From Pseudoalteromonas rubra (lineage in GTDB: Bacteria > Pseudomonadota > Gammaproteobacteria > Enterobacterales > Alteromonadaceae), in NCBI RefSeq assembly GCF_005886805.2, contig NZ_CP045429.1:2946501-3010500 (forward strand): a stretch of 64,000 bases of DNA, in the 5' to 3' direction. The position numbers and the translations under genes are program-made. Shown piece by piece: positions 45,093-54,590 of the stretch. Position 1 is the stretch's first letter; every line of letters begins with the position of its first letter. The notes beneath the pieces are model-generated. The model did no database searches and had not been told where the DNA came from. It saw only the letters and a program-made list of their open reading frames with translations.

Positions 45093-45503
45093 ATGAATGA
45101 ACTAAAACTGGAAATCAATACGACTTTTTATTGTGTAGTTGGCGCTTTCGTTATTGCGCTATTAGCATTGGCAGGGCTGTTCACCGAACTCAATCTGTCT
45201 TTTCTCGCAACCATGCAAATCACCATTGCCAGTGTGGTTAGCATCGCATTCGCCATCAACTTTTTACTGAGCATGGCGGGTCACAAACGCGTGACACTGT
45301 GTAACCAAGGTTTGTCGTTTTTTAGCCTGACTGGTCGCCAACGTTACGTACCGGCTGAAAACATTCAGTCCATTGAATTTGTCAATTATATTGGTCTGAC
45401 TATGACTCAGGTTAAGACTAACAACGGGATTATTAAGTTACTGGCATTCAGAGTACGTAAAGAGCAGCAACAGCGTTTGAAAAACCTGGGTTACCTGGCG
45501 TAA
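45093..45503 (+). CDS. Small membrane protein with PH-like C-terminus
   Basis: A 136-residue protein; AATTAGGAACAAGTA precedes the ATG. Two membrane helices (about 12-34 and 40-62) are followed by a short beta-rich domain (VTLCNQGLSFFSLTGRQRYVPAENIQSIEFVNYIGLTMTQVKTNNGIIKLLAFRVRKEQQQRLKNLGYL). The layout 'two helices then strand-rich domain with I..IE' is that of bacterial PH (YdbS/YdbT-like) membrane proteins. It is 62 bp upstream of the M14 peptidase gene. Function unknown. Confidence 0.6.
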   Translation: MNELKLEINTTFYCVVGAFVIALLALAGLFTELNLSFLATMQITIASVVSIAFAINFLLSMAGHKRVTLCNQGLSFFSLTGRQRYVPAENIQSIEFVNYIGLTMTQVKTNNGIIKLLAFRVRKEQQQRLKNLGYLA

Positions 45504-45565
45504 CCCACTTGCCCAAGGCGCACAATCTAATTAGCATGCAGATATCAAAACAAAAGAGACATGTT

Positions 45566-46477
45566 ATGACACAGCAGTATTCTATCGGACAAACTGGTAA
45601 GCCTTGGCAAGCAAGCGAAAAACAACAATGGCTCGCTCAGCAAGCAAAAAAGCGTGATTATTTCGAAGACATTGAGCCTCAAATCAGCGCACTCAGGGCA
45701 GACTATCAAGTTGAACAATATGGTGTGCTTAATTATGAAACACATTATCCATTGTACGCATTAAAGTCTGCTACCTGGCGTCCAGATTTACCTGTGGTGC
45801 TGGTTACAGGTGGTGTACACGGCTATGAAACCAGTGGCATTTTAGGTGCACTAGCATTTGCGAAAAAACATGCAAAAACTTATGAAGGCAGGTTCAACCT
45901 ACTTATATTGCCTTGTATTAGCCCGTGGGGTTACGAGACAATAAACAGATGGAACCCGGCGGCGGTAGATCCAAATCGCTCATTTTATGCCGACAGTCCG
46001 GCTCAAGAGTCACGTCTTGCGATGGAATACATCAAGTCGGATATGGCCTCCATTCTGATGCATATAGACTTGCACGAAACAACCGATACGGACAACAGTG
46101 AGTTTCGCCCAGCCCTCGCAGCCCGTGACGGTAAAGTCAATCATAACTGGAATATTCCAGACGGTTTTTATTTGGTCGGTCACACTCAAAAGCCAGAAGC
46201 GGCATTTCAACAAGCAATAATCAACAGCGTACAAAAGGTGACGCACATTGCCGATGCGGACGAGCATGATGCCCTAATTGGCGTACCAATTGAACAATTC
46301 GGTGTTATCAACTACGATGCAACCAATCTAGGTCTGTGTATGGGTATGACAAACGCAGCGTATGTCACGACCACAGAGGTCTACCCGGATAGCCCAAATA
46401 CGACGCCACAAAACTGTATCGATGGTCAGGTTGCGGCGATTGAAGGCGCAATGAATTATCTGCTAGCCCAAAGCTAA
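45566..46477 (+). CDS. M14-family metallopeptidase (carboxypeptidase/succinylglutamate desuccinylase-like)
   Basis: A 303-residue protein without an obvious signal peptide. The zinc-binding set is visible: His and Glu in VVLVTGGVHGYETSGILGALAFA and His in MHIDLHETTDTD; the Arg motif is in WNPAAVDPNRSFY. A Glu in a late TTTEVYPDSP segment is a candidate for the catalytic Glu. I chose ATG 45566 (MTQQYSIGQTGKPW); an in-frame ATG lies 19 codons upstream without a good ribosome site. It would release C-terminal residues or N-acyl groups from a cytoplasmic substrate. The substrate is unknown. Confidence 0.82.
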   Translation: MTQQYSIGQTGKPWQASEKQQWLAQQAKKRDYFEDIEPQISALRADYQVEQYGVLNYETHYPLYALKSATWRPDLPVVLVTGGVHGYETSGILGALAFAKKHAKTYEGRFNLLILPCISPWGYETINRWNPAAVDPNRSFYADSPAQESRLAMEYIKSDMASILMHIDLHETTDTDNSEFRPALAARDGKVNHNWNIPDGFYLVGHTQKPEAAFQQAIINSVQKVTHIADADEHDALIGVPIEQFGVINYDATNLGLCMGMTNAAYVTTTEVYPDSPNTTPQNCIDGQVAAIEGAMNYLLAQS

Positions 46478-46478
46478 T

Positions 46479-47069
46479 TCAGGCCATCAGCTCCCCATGT
46501 TCGTGAATGATCTCAAATATGTCTCTGAAGGAGTGGGCTTTTTGGAATATATTCACGGGCATATGCAGCGCTCGGGCAATATCAGAAGACGATATCATGC
46601 CCCTCAAGCCCCCTTTTTCATCCATTAACAGAACGTGTTGCTGGCCAAGTTCCCTGAGTGTCTGTAACACATCACCTATCTTGGCGCTTGCCACCGTCGA
46701 AAAACGCATTGCATGCAAATCCTGCTTTTTAGTCATAACGTCTTCAACGGTTAAGTCACTGCGTGCAACTTGGCGCTTCTGTGCAATGGTTAATACCCGC
46801 CGACCTGATAGGTCCTTAGAGTTCACCACGCCAAGAAAGGTGTCATCATGATCAACCACCAGTTTTGACCGTACATGACCATTTAGCATCATATAAACTG
46901 CATGATCTATGTCCACGTCTTTTAAGATCATTTGTGGCTGGCGTCTGGCAAAATCTGTGATCACCTTAACCGCAGGACTGGATAAACTCAATGGCTCCGC
47001 ATCGTAGTAATCACAAAACTGATAGACCCCTTCCAACTTTAATGTTTGTAGCGATTTATACTCACTCAT
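46479..47069 (-). CDS. Tandem CBS-domain protein
   Basis: A 196-residue protein with GGAGGGGAT before the ATG. The paired CBS domains span about residues 45-175 (AVYMMLNGHVRSKLVVDHDDTFLGVVNSKDLSG and ASAKIGDVLQTLRELGQQHVLLMDEKGGLRGMISSSDIARAL). It has no other domain, so it is probably a free-standing adenine-nucleotide-binding regulator of unknown partner. It converges on the M14 peptidase gene with one base between them. Confidence 0.87.
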   Translation of the reverse strand: MSEYKSLQTLKLEGVYQFCDYYDAEPLSLSSPAVKVITDFARRQPQMILKDVDIDHAVYMMLNGHVRSKLVVDHDDTFLGVVNSKDLSGRRVLTIAQKRQVARSDLTVEDVMTKKQDLHAMRFSTVASAKIGDVLQTLRELGQQHVLLMDEKGGLRGMISSSDIARALHMPVNIFQKAHSFRDIFEIIHEHGELMA

Positions 47070-47180
47070 ATCCCCTCCACTATCGACCCTGTGGCCGAAC
47101 CATACAGAAAATATGGTTCATCGTTGCACTTTATGCAAGGGACTAACCCGCTCGGTGTAATCCACTGTAATGGCAAGATA

Positions 47181-47310
47181 CGAGCTGACTCGTTACAATG
47201 ATAATGTTCGCAATTGTCTTTGCCCGGACACGATAATAGCCTGTCTCTTCGGTTGTTATTATTGTGAATACTTCCTGAAATAACAGTACCCGTTTCGGCG
47301 GGTTCTTTTT
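47181..47310 (+). ncRNA. Candidate small RNA in the CBS-FHA gap
   Basis: The 344-bp gap 47070-47413 contains a plus-strand intrinsic terminator at 47288-47310 with no protein gene before it on that strand. A fair promoter TGGCAA, 17 bp, TACAAT ends near 47199, predicting an RNA of about 105 nt. Within it CACGATAATA can pair with TATTATTGTG (one G:U), and the terminator forms a second stem. No known sRNA family is recognised. Earlier in the gap GAACCATA/TATGGTTC (47096-47118) forms another stem. Confidence 0.35.
47288..47310 (+). terminator. Orphan intrinsic terminator
   Basis: ACCCG-TTTCGG-CGGGT followed by TCTTTTT on the plus strand. It lies about 100 bp before the FHA gene start, so it either ends a small RNA or attenuates transcription into the FHA gene. 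Confidence 0.7.
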
Positions 47311-47413
47311 ATAAACTGAAGGTAACTAAGGAAATAGTCCCTTCAACAAGGTAGAATCTCCACCGAAGTGCAAATTCGTGTGCGTCACTTATACGGAAAG
47401 TTAGGAAAATCTT

Positions 47414-48370
47414 ATGGCATATTTAATCGATGAACAGAAACTAGAAAAAATTTACCTAAAAAGTTATCACACTTTTGGGCGTTACAAATTTAATGTAGAT
47501 ACCTTCGTCGATAAGCCAGGCATATCAAGGCACCATGCCATCATTGAACATGCAAACAACACGTGGTTGATCCGCGACGTCAGCACCAATGGGATCTGGA
47601 TCAACGACAAGAAAATTGATAAGAACCTACCCTATCAACTCTCCGAAAATGATAAAATTGACTTTGCTGCACCTGGGCAAAATTCTTATGTTGTGGCAAA
47701 TTTAAATGCCAATTGCCAGTACCTGGTTTCACAGACGAACGCCAATCAGGTGATCGAACTTGAAAACCAAATACTGCTGCCCAATGACGAAGAAGCCAGT
47801 CACATCGTCTACTTTGATGCCTTACTAAATTACTGGTTTCTCGAAGATTTAAATACCTCTGACCGACAAGCACTGATTGACGGAGGAGTGGTCTCTTTAT
47901 TTGGTCAACAATGGCTGTTTTACTGCGCCAACACATCAACCATGACCAAGCACCTCGACAATCAGCCGATTGTAAAGCCCATTGCACTCAACTTTAGCGT
48001 TAGTCAGGATGAAGAAAAAACCGATTTAACACTGGAGCTGGAAGGGCAGGAAATTGACCTGGGCTGTCGTACTCACCACTATCTGATGCTGCTGCTGGCA
48101 AGAACACGCATTGACGATAAACAAAATGGGATGGATACCGAGTCTCAGGGATGGCTTTATCGAGAAGATTTGGCCAAAGCACTTGGCGTGCAAACCAATC
48201 ATATGAACATTATGGTGCATCGTGCTCGTAAACAACTGACAGAAGCTGGCGGCGACAAAGCACCCGAGTTAGCCTATGTGCTGGAAACCAACAACGGAAA
48301 GATTCGTCTGAACTGTCAGAATATTACCATTGTTAAAGGCTGCCAGCTTGAAACCCGTATTTCAATCTAA
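47414..48370 (+). CDS. FHA-domain protein with C-terminal winged-helix domain
   Basis: A 318-residue protein; TTAGGAAAATCTT precedes the ATG. Residues about 17-100 form an FHA phosphopeptide-binding domain, with the key FGRYKFN, GISRHHAIIEH and VSTNGIWIND motifs (Arg, Ser, His, Asn). A beta-rich middle segment (about 105-185) follows. The C-terminal part (about 205-318) resembles an OmpR-type winged helix (DLGCRTHHYLMLLLARTR, then YREDLAKALGVQTNHMNIMVHRARKQL and NNGKIRL). FHA plus winged helix suggests a transcription factor that reads Ser/Thr phosphorylation. No kinase lies beside it. Confidence 0.83.
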   Translation: MAYLIDEQKLEKIYLKSYHTFGRYKFNVDTFVDKPGISRHHAIIEHANNTWLIRDVSTNGIWINDKKIDKNLPYQLSENDKIDFAAPGQNSYVVANLNANCQYLVSQTNANQVIELENQILLPNDEEASHIVYFDALLNYWFLEDLNTSDRQALIDGGVVSLFGQQWLFYCANTSTMTKHLDNQPIVKPIALNFSVSQDEEKTDLTLELEGQEIDLGCRTHHYLMLLLARTRIDDKQNGMDTESQGWLYREDLAKALGVQTNHMNIMVHRARKQLTEAGGDKAPELAYVLETNNGKIRLNCQNITIVKGCQLETRISI

Positions 48371-48382
48371 CGCACACGTTGT

Positions 48383-48904
48383 TCAGGGCCGGTACGGACC
48401 GGCCTGATTGTTTACCTGCTGTTCAAGTGCTTTAAAGCACCCAACTTTGTTAAGCAATTCCATCATGACAAATAGCGGTCCAATCAGCAGCCCCATCAGA
48501 TCATCCGCAAAAGCGGGTTTCTTCCCTTCAAAATAATGTCCTATAAACTGGATAACCCAGCCAATGACAAATAAGCCGAGCCCCATGACATAAAACCAGA
48601 CAACGTCCAGACCGGCATGTGTGGCTGCATCGAATGCCAAAGTAACGGCACCCTGACAAATCAACAGAAAGGCTATCATCCAGCTGCCAAGCGTGGGCGA
48701 CAAATATAAGTAGTACATACTAGTCAGCAGAATTAAGCCGCCAGACAAGCTCAGTTGCGTCTGAAAAACGCTTCCTAATGGCCAGAATGTCATCCAGACA
48801 ACGGCAAACACAATCAGTGGGACGCCAACAAAGTGGGTTGCAATGTTGCGCTTATCTCTGTGGTACAAGGCGTAATTGACCAAGTGTTGCTCAAGTGTTT
48901 TCAT
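48383..48904 (-). CDS. DUF962/Mpo1-like membrane protein
   Basis: A 173-residue protein with about four to five membrane helices. It has the N-terminal motif LVNYALYHRDKRNIATHFVGVPLIVFAVVW and the C-terminal VIGWVIQFIGHYFEGKKPAFADDLMGLLIGPLFVMMELL. His residues in the two motifs (YHRD...THFVG, and GHYFE) are the conserved ones. The yeast homologue Mpo1 is an iron-dependent dioxygenase acting on 2-hydroxy fatty acids; the same chemistry in this bacterium is only inferred. It is probably monocistronic and converges on the FHA gene. Confidence 0.85.
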   Translation of the reverse strand: MKTLEQHLVNYALYHRDKRNIATHFVGVPLIVFAVVWMTFWPLGSVFQTQLSLSGGLILLTSMYYLYLSPTLGSWMIAFLLICQGAVTLAFDAATHAGLDVVWFYVMGLGLFVIGWVIQFIGHYFEGKKPAFADDLMGLLIGPLFVMMELLNKVGCFKALEQQVNNQAGPYRP

Positions 48905-49011
48905 CTTTCTAGTTCTTTTGAGTAATTACTTTATTTTATAAAGCAACAATCTGCTGAAAAAGTCAACACTGTACCACTATGTGGCCTACGCAACTTCCGG
49001 AAAGGGAAAAT

Positions 49012-49039
49012 AAAAATGCCGCCAGGCGACTGGCGGCAT
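49012..49039 (-). terminator. Intrinsic terminator after recD
   Basis: ATGCCGCCA/TGGCGGCAT 9-bp stem (49016-49039) followed on the minus strand by TTTTT. It is about 100 bp past the recD stop and ends the recCBD transcript. Confidence 0.85.
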
Positions 49040-49137
49040 AAATCACTGGGTTATCAACGGTGATGAACACTGTCTGTCATCTCCGTTATCTACTACTGTA
49101 GACCAAAGAAAAAAACAAACAAGATAAAAACATAAAT

Positions 49138-51054
49138 TTAACCAAAACATAACCTACCCGACATTCCTGAATGCCGTCCGGCTTGCGCTTGCATAGACAG
49201 TTGTAGTACTTGTGGCTGACAATTGAGCTCCAGATGTCGCTTTGCGCGTGTAATTCCTGTGTACACCAACTGGCGATTTACCCCTTTGCCTGCCCGCTGA
49301 ATAGGCGGCAAAATAAGCGCGGTATAATCAAACTCCGATCCCTGCGACTTGTGGATCGTCATGGCATATACCAGCTCATAACTGGGCAGCCTCGCCGGGT
49401 AAAAGTGCCTGACAGTATTTTGCTCGTCGATAAAGGTTGCGTAGAGCTGACCTTGCTCATCAGGTAATAGAATACCAATATCGCCATTAAAGAGTTTTAG
49501 CTGATAATCATTTTGCGTGATCATAATCGGCATCCCGGCATAGAAACGGTTAAACGGCGCTATCAGTCCACGCTGAGCAAGCTTTTGTTCAATTCGCTTA
49601 TTCAGCTCAGAAACACCATAAGGACCCTCTCTGACAGCAGCCAGCAGCTGATATTGACTAAACAGCCCGTGCACCTCCTCTGGCTCTCGTTTATCCACAA
49701 TGGCAGCCAGGTATCGACTGTAATGATCAGCCGCTCGCTCCAAAAGCGCGTTGTATTGACTCACACTCAGCCCATAAAAACTCAAATCGCTGAAGCCATG
49801 GTTGATCACCTGTTGCAGTCGCTCGGGCTGGTTATGATTCACCGCACTCGCCAGCTGGCCGATCCCACTGTCACTTTTAAAGCGGTGGCTTTGTTGCAAA
49901 AACGCCGTGGCGTCAGCCAGTGCATAACGCGTTGCTTTACTTTTTAATAAGGCTTGCCCAGCAAAGCACACCTGATTTAAAAACGCCGCACGGCTGGCGG
50001 TATAGGCGGGTTGTGATCCCAGTTTCAGATGATTACACAAATCGCTCAGAATGCTCCCCGTATCGACCGAAGCCAGTTGATCTTTATCGCCCAACAGGAT
50101 CAATCTGGCATGGGAAGGTAATGCCCTGACCAGCTTGCTCATCAAGGCCAGATCCACCATAGATGCTTCATCTACTATCAGCAAATCGATATGCAACGGG
50201 TTTTGTTCATGATGAATAAAACGATTGGTATGTGGGATCACGCCAAGCAAACGGTGCACTGTTTGCGCCTGTTCGGGGATCAGACTGGCCAGTTCGGGGG
50301 CCAACGCCAAACGCCCTTTCGCCCCAATAATTGATTCGCTGAGCCTGGCAGCCGCTTTGCCGGTTGGAGCCACCAGCTTGATACTCAGTGGCACCTCGGT
50401 ATACAGAGATTGCAAGATAGCCAATAACTTAGTCACGGTAGTGGTTTTACCGGTTCCCGGACCTCCAGTGATCACGCAAAACCCGCTCGATGCAGCCATT
50501 GCACAAGCGACCTTTTGCCAGTCTACCCCCTCAGCATTGCCACTGGGAAAATACTGATCCAGCAACCCACTTAATTGTGATTCATTCAGTTGGATAGGTT
50601 GCCGGGCCATCTGTAAAAAACGACTACTCAGGTACGCTTCATATTCTGCTAATCGCGCCAGGTATAACCGGCCTGAAAATAACCTTAACGGCTTGTTTTC
50701 TCCTACCGCAGGGTGTGATTGCAACGCACCGAGGGCAGCATCCGGACTATCAAACGGCGTGTAGGGCAAAGCATGCGCTGCGCCTGACATACCCGCAAAT
50801 ACCGTCATCTCTTCAGCACTCAACGAAAAGGGGTTCTGCCAGTCGATGTCTGCCAGCAATAAACAGGTATGCTGACTTTGTTCAGCCCGTTGCAGCAACA
50901 AAACAAGATAGAATACCGCATCATACTGCTCCTGACACAACAGCTTTGCCAGGGCGACATCGGCAGCACGCACGCGCTGGGTATGTACCAGCAGCGCAAT
51001 ATATGCCTGGTGATCCAAATCATCAGACTGAAATTCAAACATCCCCTGTGTCAT
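49138..51054 (-). CDS. recD: Exodeoxyribonuclease V alpha subunit RecD
   Basis: A 638-residue 5'-3' helicase of the RecBCD enzyme. Walker A is VITGGPGTGKTTTVTKLLAIL, Walker B is LLIVDEASMVDLALMSKLVRALP, and the C-terminal motifs are VYAMTIHKSQGSEFDYTALILP and VYTGITRAKRHLEL. Its start shares one base with the recB stop, indicating coupling. The complex processes double-strand DNA ends for recombination and degrades linear foreign DNA. Confidence 0.97.
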   Translation of the reverse strand: MTQGMFEFQSDDLDHQAYIALLVHTQRVRAADVALAKLLCQEQYDAVFYLVLLLQRAEQSQHTCLLLADIDWQNPFSLSAEEMTVFAGMSGAAHALPYTPFDSPDAALGALQSHPAVGENKPLRLFSGRLYLARLAEYEAYLSSRFLQMARQPIQLNESQLSGLLDQYFPSGNAEGVDWQKVACAMAASSGFCVITGGPGTGKTTTVTKLLAILQSLYTEVPLSIKLVAPTGKAAARLSESIIGAKGRLALAPELASLIPEQAQTVHRLLGVIPHTNRFIHHEQNPLHIDLLIVDEASMVDLALMSKLVRALPSHARLILLGDKDQLASVDTGSILSDLCNHLKLGSQPAYTASRAAFLNQVCFAGQALLKSKATRYALADATAFLQQSHRFKSDSGIGQLASAVNHNQPERLQQVINHGFSDLSFYGLSVSQYNALLERAADHYSRYLAAIVDKREPEEVHGLFSQYQLLAAVREGPYGVSELNKRIEQKLAQRGLIAPFNRFYAGMPIMITQNDYQLKLFNGDIGILLPDEQGQLYATFIDEQNTVRHFYPARLPSYELVYAMTIHKSQGSEFDYTALILPPIQRAGKGVNRQLVYTGITRAKRHLELNCQPQVLQLSMQAQAGRHSGMSGRLCFG

Positions 51055-54000
51055 TATTGTTCTCCCGCATCAAATAAGGCGTCCAATTGCAATAACGTTC
51101 TTTCATCCAGTTGCGTAAAGAAGCAACCGGCACCGTCTGGTAATGCACGCAAAAACAAATAATACACGCCGCCGAGGTGCTGCTGAGGGCTGTAGTCTGT
51201 AAGACGGTGCTTTAGTAGTCGATGTAAAGCAACAGAATAGATCAGATATTGAAGATGGTATTGATGCGAGCTCATCGCCAGGGCCAGATTGTCAGCCTGA
51301 TAGTCTGCCGCCGTATCACCCAGATAATTTGATTTATAATCGAGGATAAAATATCGCCCCTGCCAGACAAAAATCAGATCGATAAAGCCTTTTAACATGC
51401 CCTGCACCTCATCAAAGCGCAAATGGCTGGGCACACCTGTGATTTGCGCAACCAATTTATTTAGCCGGGTATAGGACAAACGTTTCAGGGGTAGCTGAAA
51501 CTCCATTTCTACCAGGCAGTCAGATACTGACAACTGACCCAGAGTCAGCTCTGGTAAGGGCATTAGGGGCGCATTTAAACACCCCTCGATCCAATGCTCA
51601 AGCGTTTCCTGCCAGACAGTGTCCAGGTGATATTTCTCCAGGCAAGTCTGAGTCGCCTCGGCCAGAGTCAGTTTGTCCGGCCGGGTGGGCGCGTGTGGCG
51701 CTGTGAAATCAATCTGCTCAAAGATTTCGTGTAAACAGCTCCCCGCCCGGGCACCTTTCACAAAAGTATAGGGGGTGTAACGCTTGATCACACTGGACTC
51801 AGGCAAATCTATTTTATGGTTTTCATCCTGTGCACCCACAGGCCGATCAGCACTTGTCTCATGATAACTCAGCTGACTAAAGCTGGTCATTCGCCAGTTT
51901 TGTTCAATCACCACTTCGACGGCTCGACTTTGCAAACGCTGAGGTGACTCTGTCCGCTCTGGTTGATAAACACAAGGTGCGACCTGCAATGACTGATAAG
52001 CCATCCCCTCATGGACTGAACATAAGCTGCGTAGCTGTTCATGCCACTGTGCAGCATCGGTAATTTTATCGGTGCCAAACAGCACGTGCCCTAGCGCACA
52101 TTGCTGGATCCCTGGCTTTTTGCTGCGCCCCAGTGGCAAGTTATACAAACCGAGGCTGCAAAAATGAATCGCCCGTGTTAACGCCACATAAAGCAGCCGA
52201 ATATCCTCTGCAAGGCGTTCCCGCTCAGTGCTTTGCCGTGCGCTATCGTCGGCATCCAAATCCAGCACCAACTCCCCATTATCATGGTAAATTGCTTCGC
52301 TGGCCTCCCGATAAGCACTGGCAAAAGGCAGGTAGACCAGCGGGTATTCCAATCCTTTAGAAGCATGCATTGTGACAATTTTAACCAGATCGGCGTCACT
52401 CTCCAGGCGTAACTGGGTGCCCTCATAGCTAGGATTAGCGCACTGAGATTGTAACCAGCGCATGACCCGCTGCGTTCCTTCAAGTTCGATCTGTTTATGT
52501 TGCAACAACTCGGCAAGGTGGCGATAATCAGTCAGCCAGCGCTCTACTTCAAAGCCAGCTTGCTGCCACAGTCTGACTAATTGGTTGTCTACCAGTAAAG
52601 ACTCCAAAGTTGCCATGGCTCCCTGTTGATACCAAAGCTGTTTCAAGTGGGCAAACTGCATCAGATAACGCTGCCACTGCCCTTCCTGGGTACGCAATGC
52701 AAAAATTTGCTGTTCACTCAATGCAAACAAAGGCCCGGCCAGTACGCCACGCAAAGCGGCTTCATCATAACTGCCATGCACCACGTGTAATAACTGCCAC
52801 ACAGCAACGGCCACGGGCTGCGAAAAAACACTGTCCCGGGCCAGGTATACGCTGCTCACGCCTGCCGCCTGTAAAGCGTGCTTAATAACGCCCGCTTCTC
52901 CCCTGTCACGAACCAGTACACAAATATCTGCTGCCAGCACAGGTCGCTGACCTATACAAGCATGCCCTTGCTGAGCCTTTGTGAGGATCTGCGCAATCTG
53001 TGCGGCAAATCCCTGCGCCAGCAGTGGGTAGGCCGTGGCTTTGGTCGTAACGGGCGAATCGTCGTCCTCGAGTACGTTGAATTGCAGGGCCGCAGGTTCA
53101 ACACCATCCAGGGTAAACGTATTGTCGGCGTCTTTACCTGCCGCCTCAACTTCAATAAAAGGTATGTCGCGATTGAATATAAAACTATCTGCCTGCGCAG
53201 TAAAAATCGCATTTACGGCAGCAACTACCCGCTTGGCTGAACGATAGTTCTTATCCAGTGTGAATTGCCGGGCTTCGTCGACCTGATGTTTGGCACCGAT
53301 ATAGGTGAAGATGTCCGCCCCCCGGAAGCCATAAATGGCCTGTTTCGGGTCGCCTATCATGGTCAGGCCGCAACTGCTGTCAGTGCCATAGACGCGTGAA
53401 AATATGCCAAACTGGATCGGATCTGTATCCTGAAACTCATCAATCATAGCGACCGGATAGAGCTGTGCAATTTTCTCTGCCAGCGCCTCACCTTGTGCGC
53501 CATGCAATGCTTGATGCAAATTCTGAAGCAGATCATCCGGCGAGATCAGGCTGTGTTCGAGCTTAGCCTGCGCCATCAAAGCGCGCACTTCATTCAATGC
53601 ATGTTGCAATAACGCAATAGGCAGCCCCTTTGCAACACTTTGATGTAATTGTGCCATTTCATCAAACCAGCTCATCGCCGGATGCACAATCGGCTTACCC
53701 GTTTTAGTGTAGTTCTTCGGATCACTTAATTGCGCTTCTCCCCATAAAGCAAAGGAATGTTTACTGGTACCAAACTCAAAATACCAGCCATCCCCCATAC
53801 AGTAGTCGATTAACGCCTGGATATTGGCAGGTCGTCCGGGCGCTTTATTCTTCGCAATGCCAGAGTCGCGCAGCACCTGAAAAAAGTCTGAGTTTAACAG
53901 TTGCTGTTTAAACTTATCTGCACGGCTTTGATATTCGGCCCTTTGCGCCAGCACAACTGCCAGATCCAGTTCTGGCTGTAATCGGGCGTCACCGCGCTTG

Positions 54001-54590
54001 AGCAAGGGATAGAGGCGTTTTGCCAGCGCCTGTGGGTGAGAGAAATGTGATAAAACCAGCTCAGTTTTGTCTGAATCTAACGGGTAAACAAAGCGCCGCC
54101 AGTGATCCTCCACTGCCGCGTTAAATAACTCGCTGTCATCCAGGATAAATTCCAAATTAAAGCTGAGGTTAGATTCAAATGCATGCTGCTTGAGCATACG
54201 CTGGCAAAAGCCGTGAATAGTAAAAATGGCCGCCTCATCCATGGACTTAGCGGCAGCATCCAGCAAGTGATACGCAGCTTCCTGATCAACCACTTGTGCC
54301 AGCAACTCAATGATCAGCTTGTCATTGCATTCGCTACCCAACAAAGCATCCCGTGTCTGCACGATCCGTTTGCGTACCCGATCTTTGATCTCCTGGGTGG
54401 CAGCATCGGTAAACGTCACCACCAGGATTTGCTCAACACTAAGGGGGGTAGTTTGGGTCTGGTTATCAATTAACCCCAGTAAGTAACGCAAATACAAACC
54501 TGTGATGGTATAAGTTTTGCCAGTTCCGGCACTGGCCTCAATCAGGTTATGGCCCGACAGAGGCATGGTTTGGGGATCAAGCCGTCTCAT
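51054..54590 (-). CDS. recB: Exodeoxyribonuclease V beta subunit RecB
   Basis: An 1178-residue 3'-5' helicase-nuclease. Walker A is LIEASAGTGKTYTITGLYLRYLLG. UvrD-type motifs follow, including AMIDEFQDTDPIQFGIF and MIGDPKQAIYGFRGADIFTY, then KIVTMHASKGLEYPLVYLPFA. The C-terminal nuclease has the GxxDLIFVWQGRYFILDYKSN Asp-Asp-Lys motif. I chose ATG 54590 (CAGGAGACCCGCT before it); a TTG at 54614 would add eight residues. It overlaps recC by 14 bp. Confidence 0.97.
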   Translation of the reverse strand: MRRLDPQTMPLSGHNLIEASAGTGKTYTITGLYLRYLLGLIDNQTQTTPLSVEQILVVTFTDAATQEIKDRVRKRIVQTRDALLGSECNDKLIIELLAQVVDQEAAYHLLDAAAKSMDEAAIFTIHGFCQRMLKQHAFESNLSFNLEFILDDSELFNAAVEDHWRRFVYPLDSDKTELVLSHFSHPQALAKRLYPLLKRGDARLQPELDLAVVLAQRAEYQSRADKFKQQLLNSDFFQVLRDSGIAKNKAPGRPANIQALIDYCMGDGWYFEFGTSKHSFALWGEAQLSDPKNYTKTGKPIVHPAMSWFDEMAQLHQSVAKGLPIALLQHALNEVRALMAQAKLEHSLISPDDLLQNLHQALHGAQGEALAEKIAQLYPVAMIDEFQDTDPIQFGIFSRVYGTDSSCGLTMIGDPKQAIYGFRGADIFTYIGAKHQVDEARQFTLDKNYRSAKRVVAAVNAIFTAQADSFIFNRDIPFIEVEAAGKDADNTFTLDGVEPAALQFNVLEDDDSPVTTKATAYPLLAQGFAAQIAQILTKAQQGHACIGQRPVLAADICVLVRDRGEAGVIKHALQAAGVSSVYLARDSVFSQPVAVAVWQLLHVVHGSYDEAALRGVLAGPLFALSEQQIFALRTQEGQWQRYLMQFAHLKQLWYQQGAMATLESLLVDNQLVRLWQQAGFEVERWLTDYRHLAELLQHKQIELEGTQRVMRWLQSQCANPSYEGTQLRLESDADLVKIVTMHASKGLEYPLVYLPFASAYREASEAIYHDNGELVLDLDADDSARQSTERERLAEDIRLLYVALTRAIHFCSLGLYNLPLGRSKKPGIQQCALGHVLFGTDKITDAAQWHEQLRSLCSVHEGMAYQSLQVAPCVYQPERTESPQRLQSRAVEVVIEQNWRMTSFSQLSYHETSADRPVGAQDENHKIDLPESSVIKRYTPYTFVKGARAGSCLHEIFEQIDFTAPHAPTRPDKLTLAEATQTCLEKYHLDTVWQETLEHWIEGCLNAPLMPLPELTLGQLSVSDCLVEMEFQLPLKRLSYTRLNKLVAQITGVPSHLRFDEVQGMLKGFIDLIFVWQGRYFILDYKSNYLGDTAADYQADNLALAMSSHQYHLQYLIYSVALHRLLKHRLTDYSPQQHLGGVYYLFLRALPDGAGCFFTQLDERTLLQLDALFDAGEQ

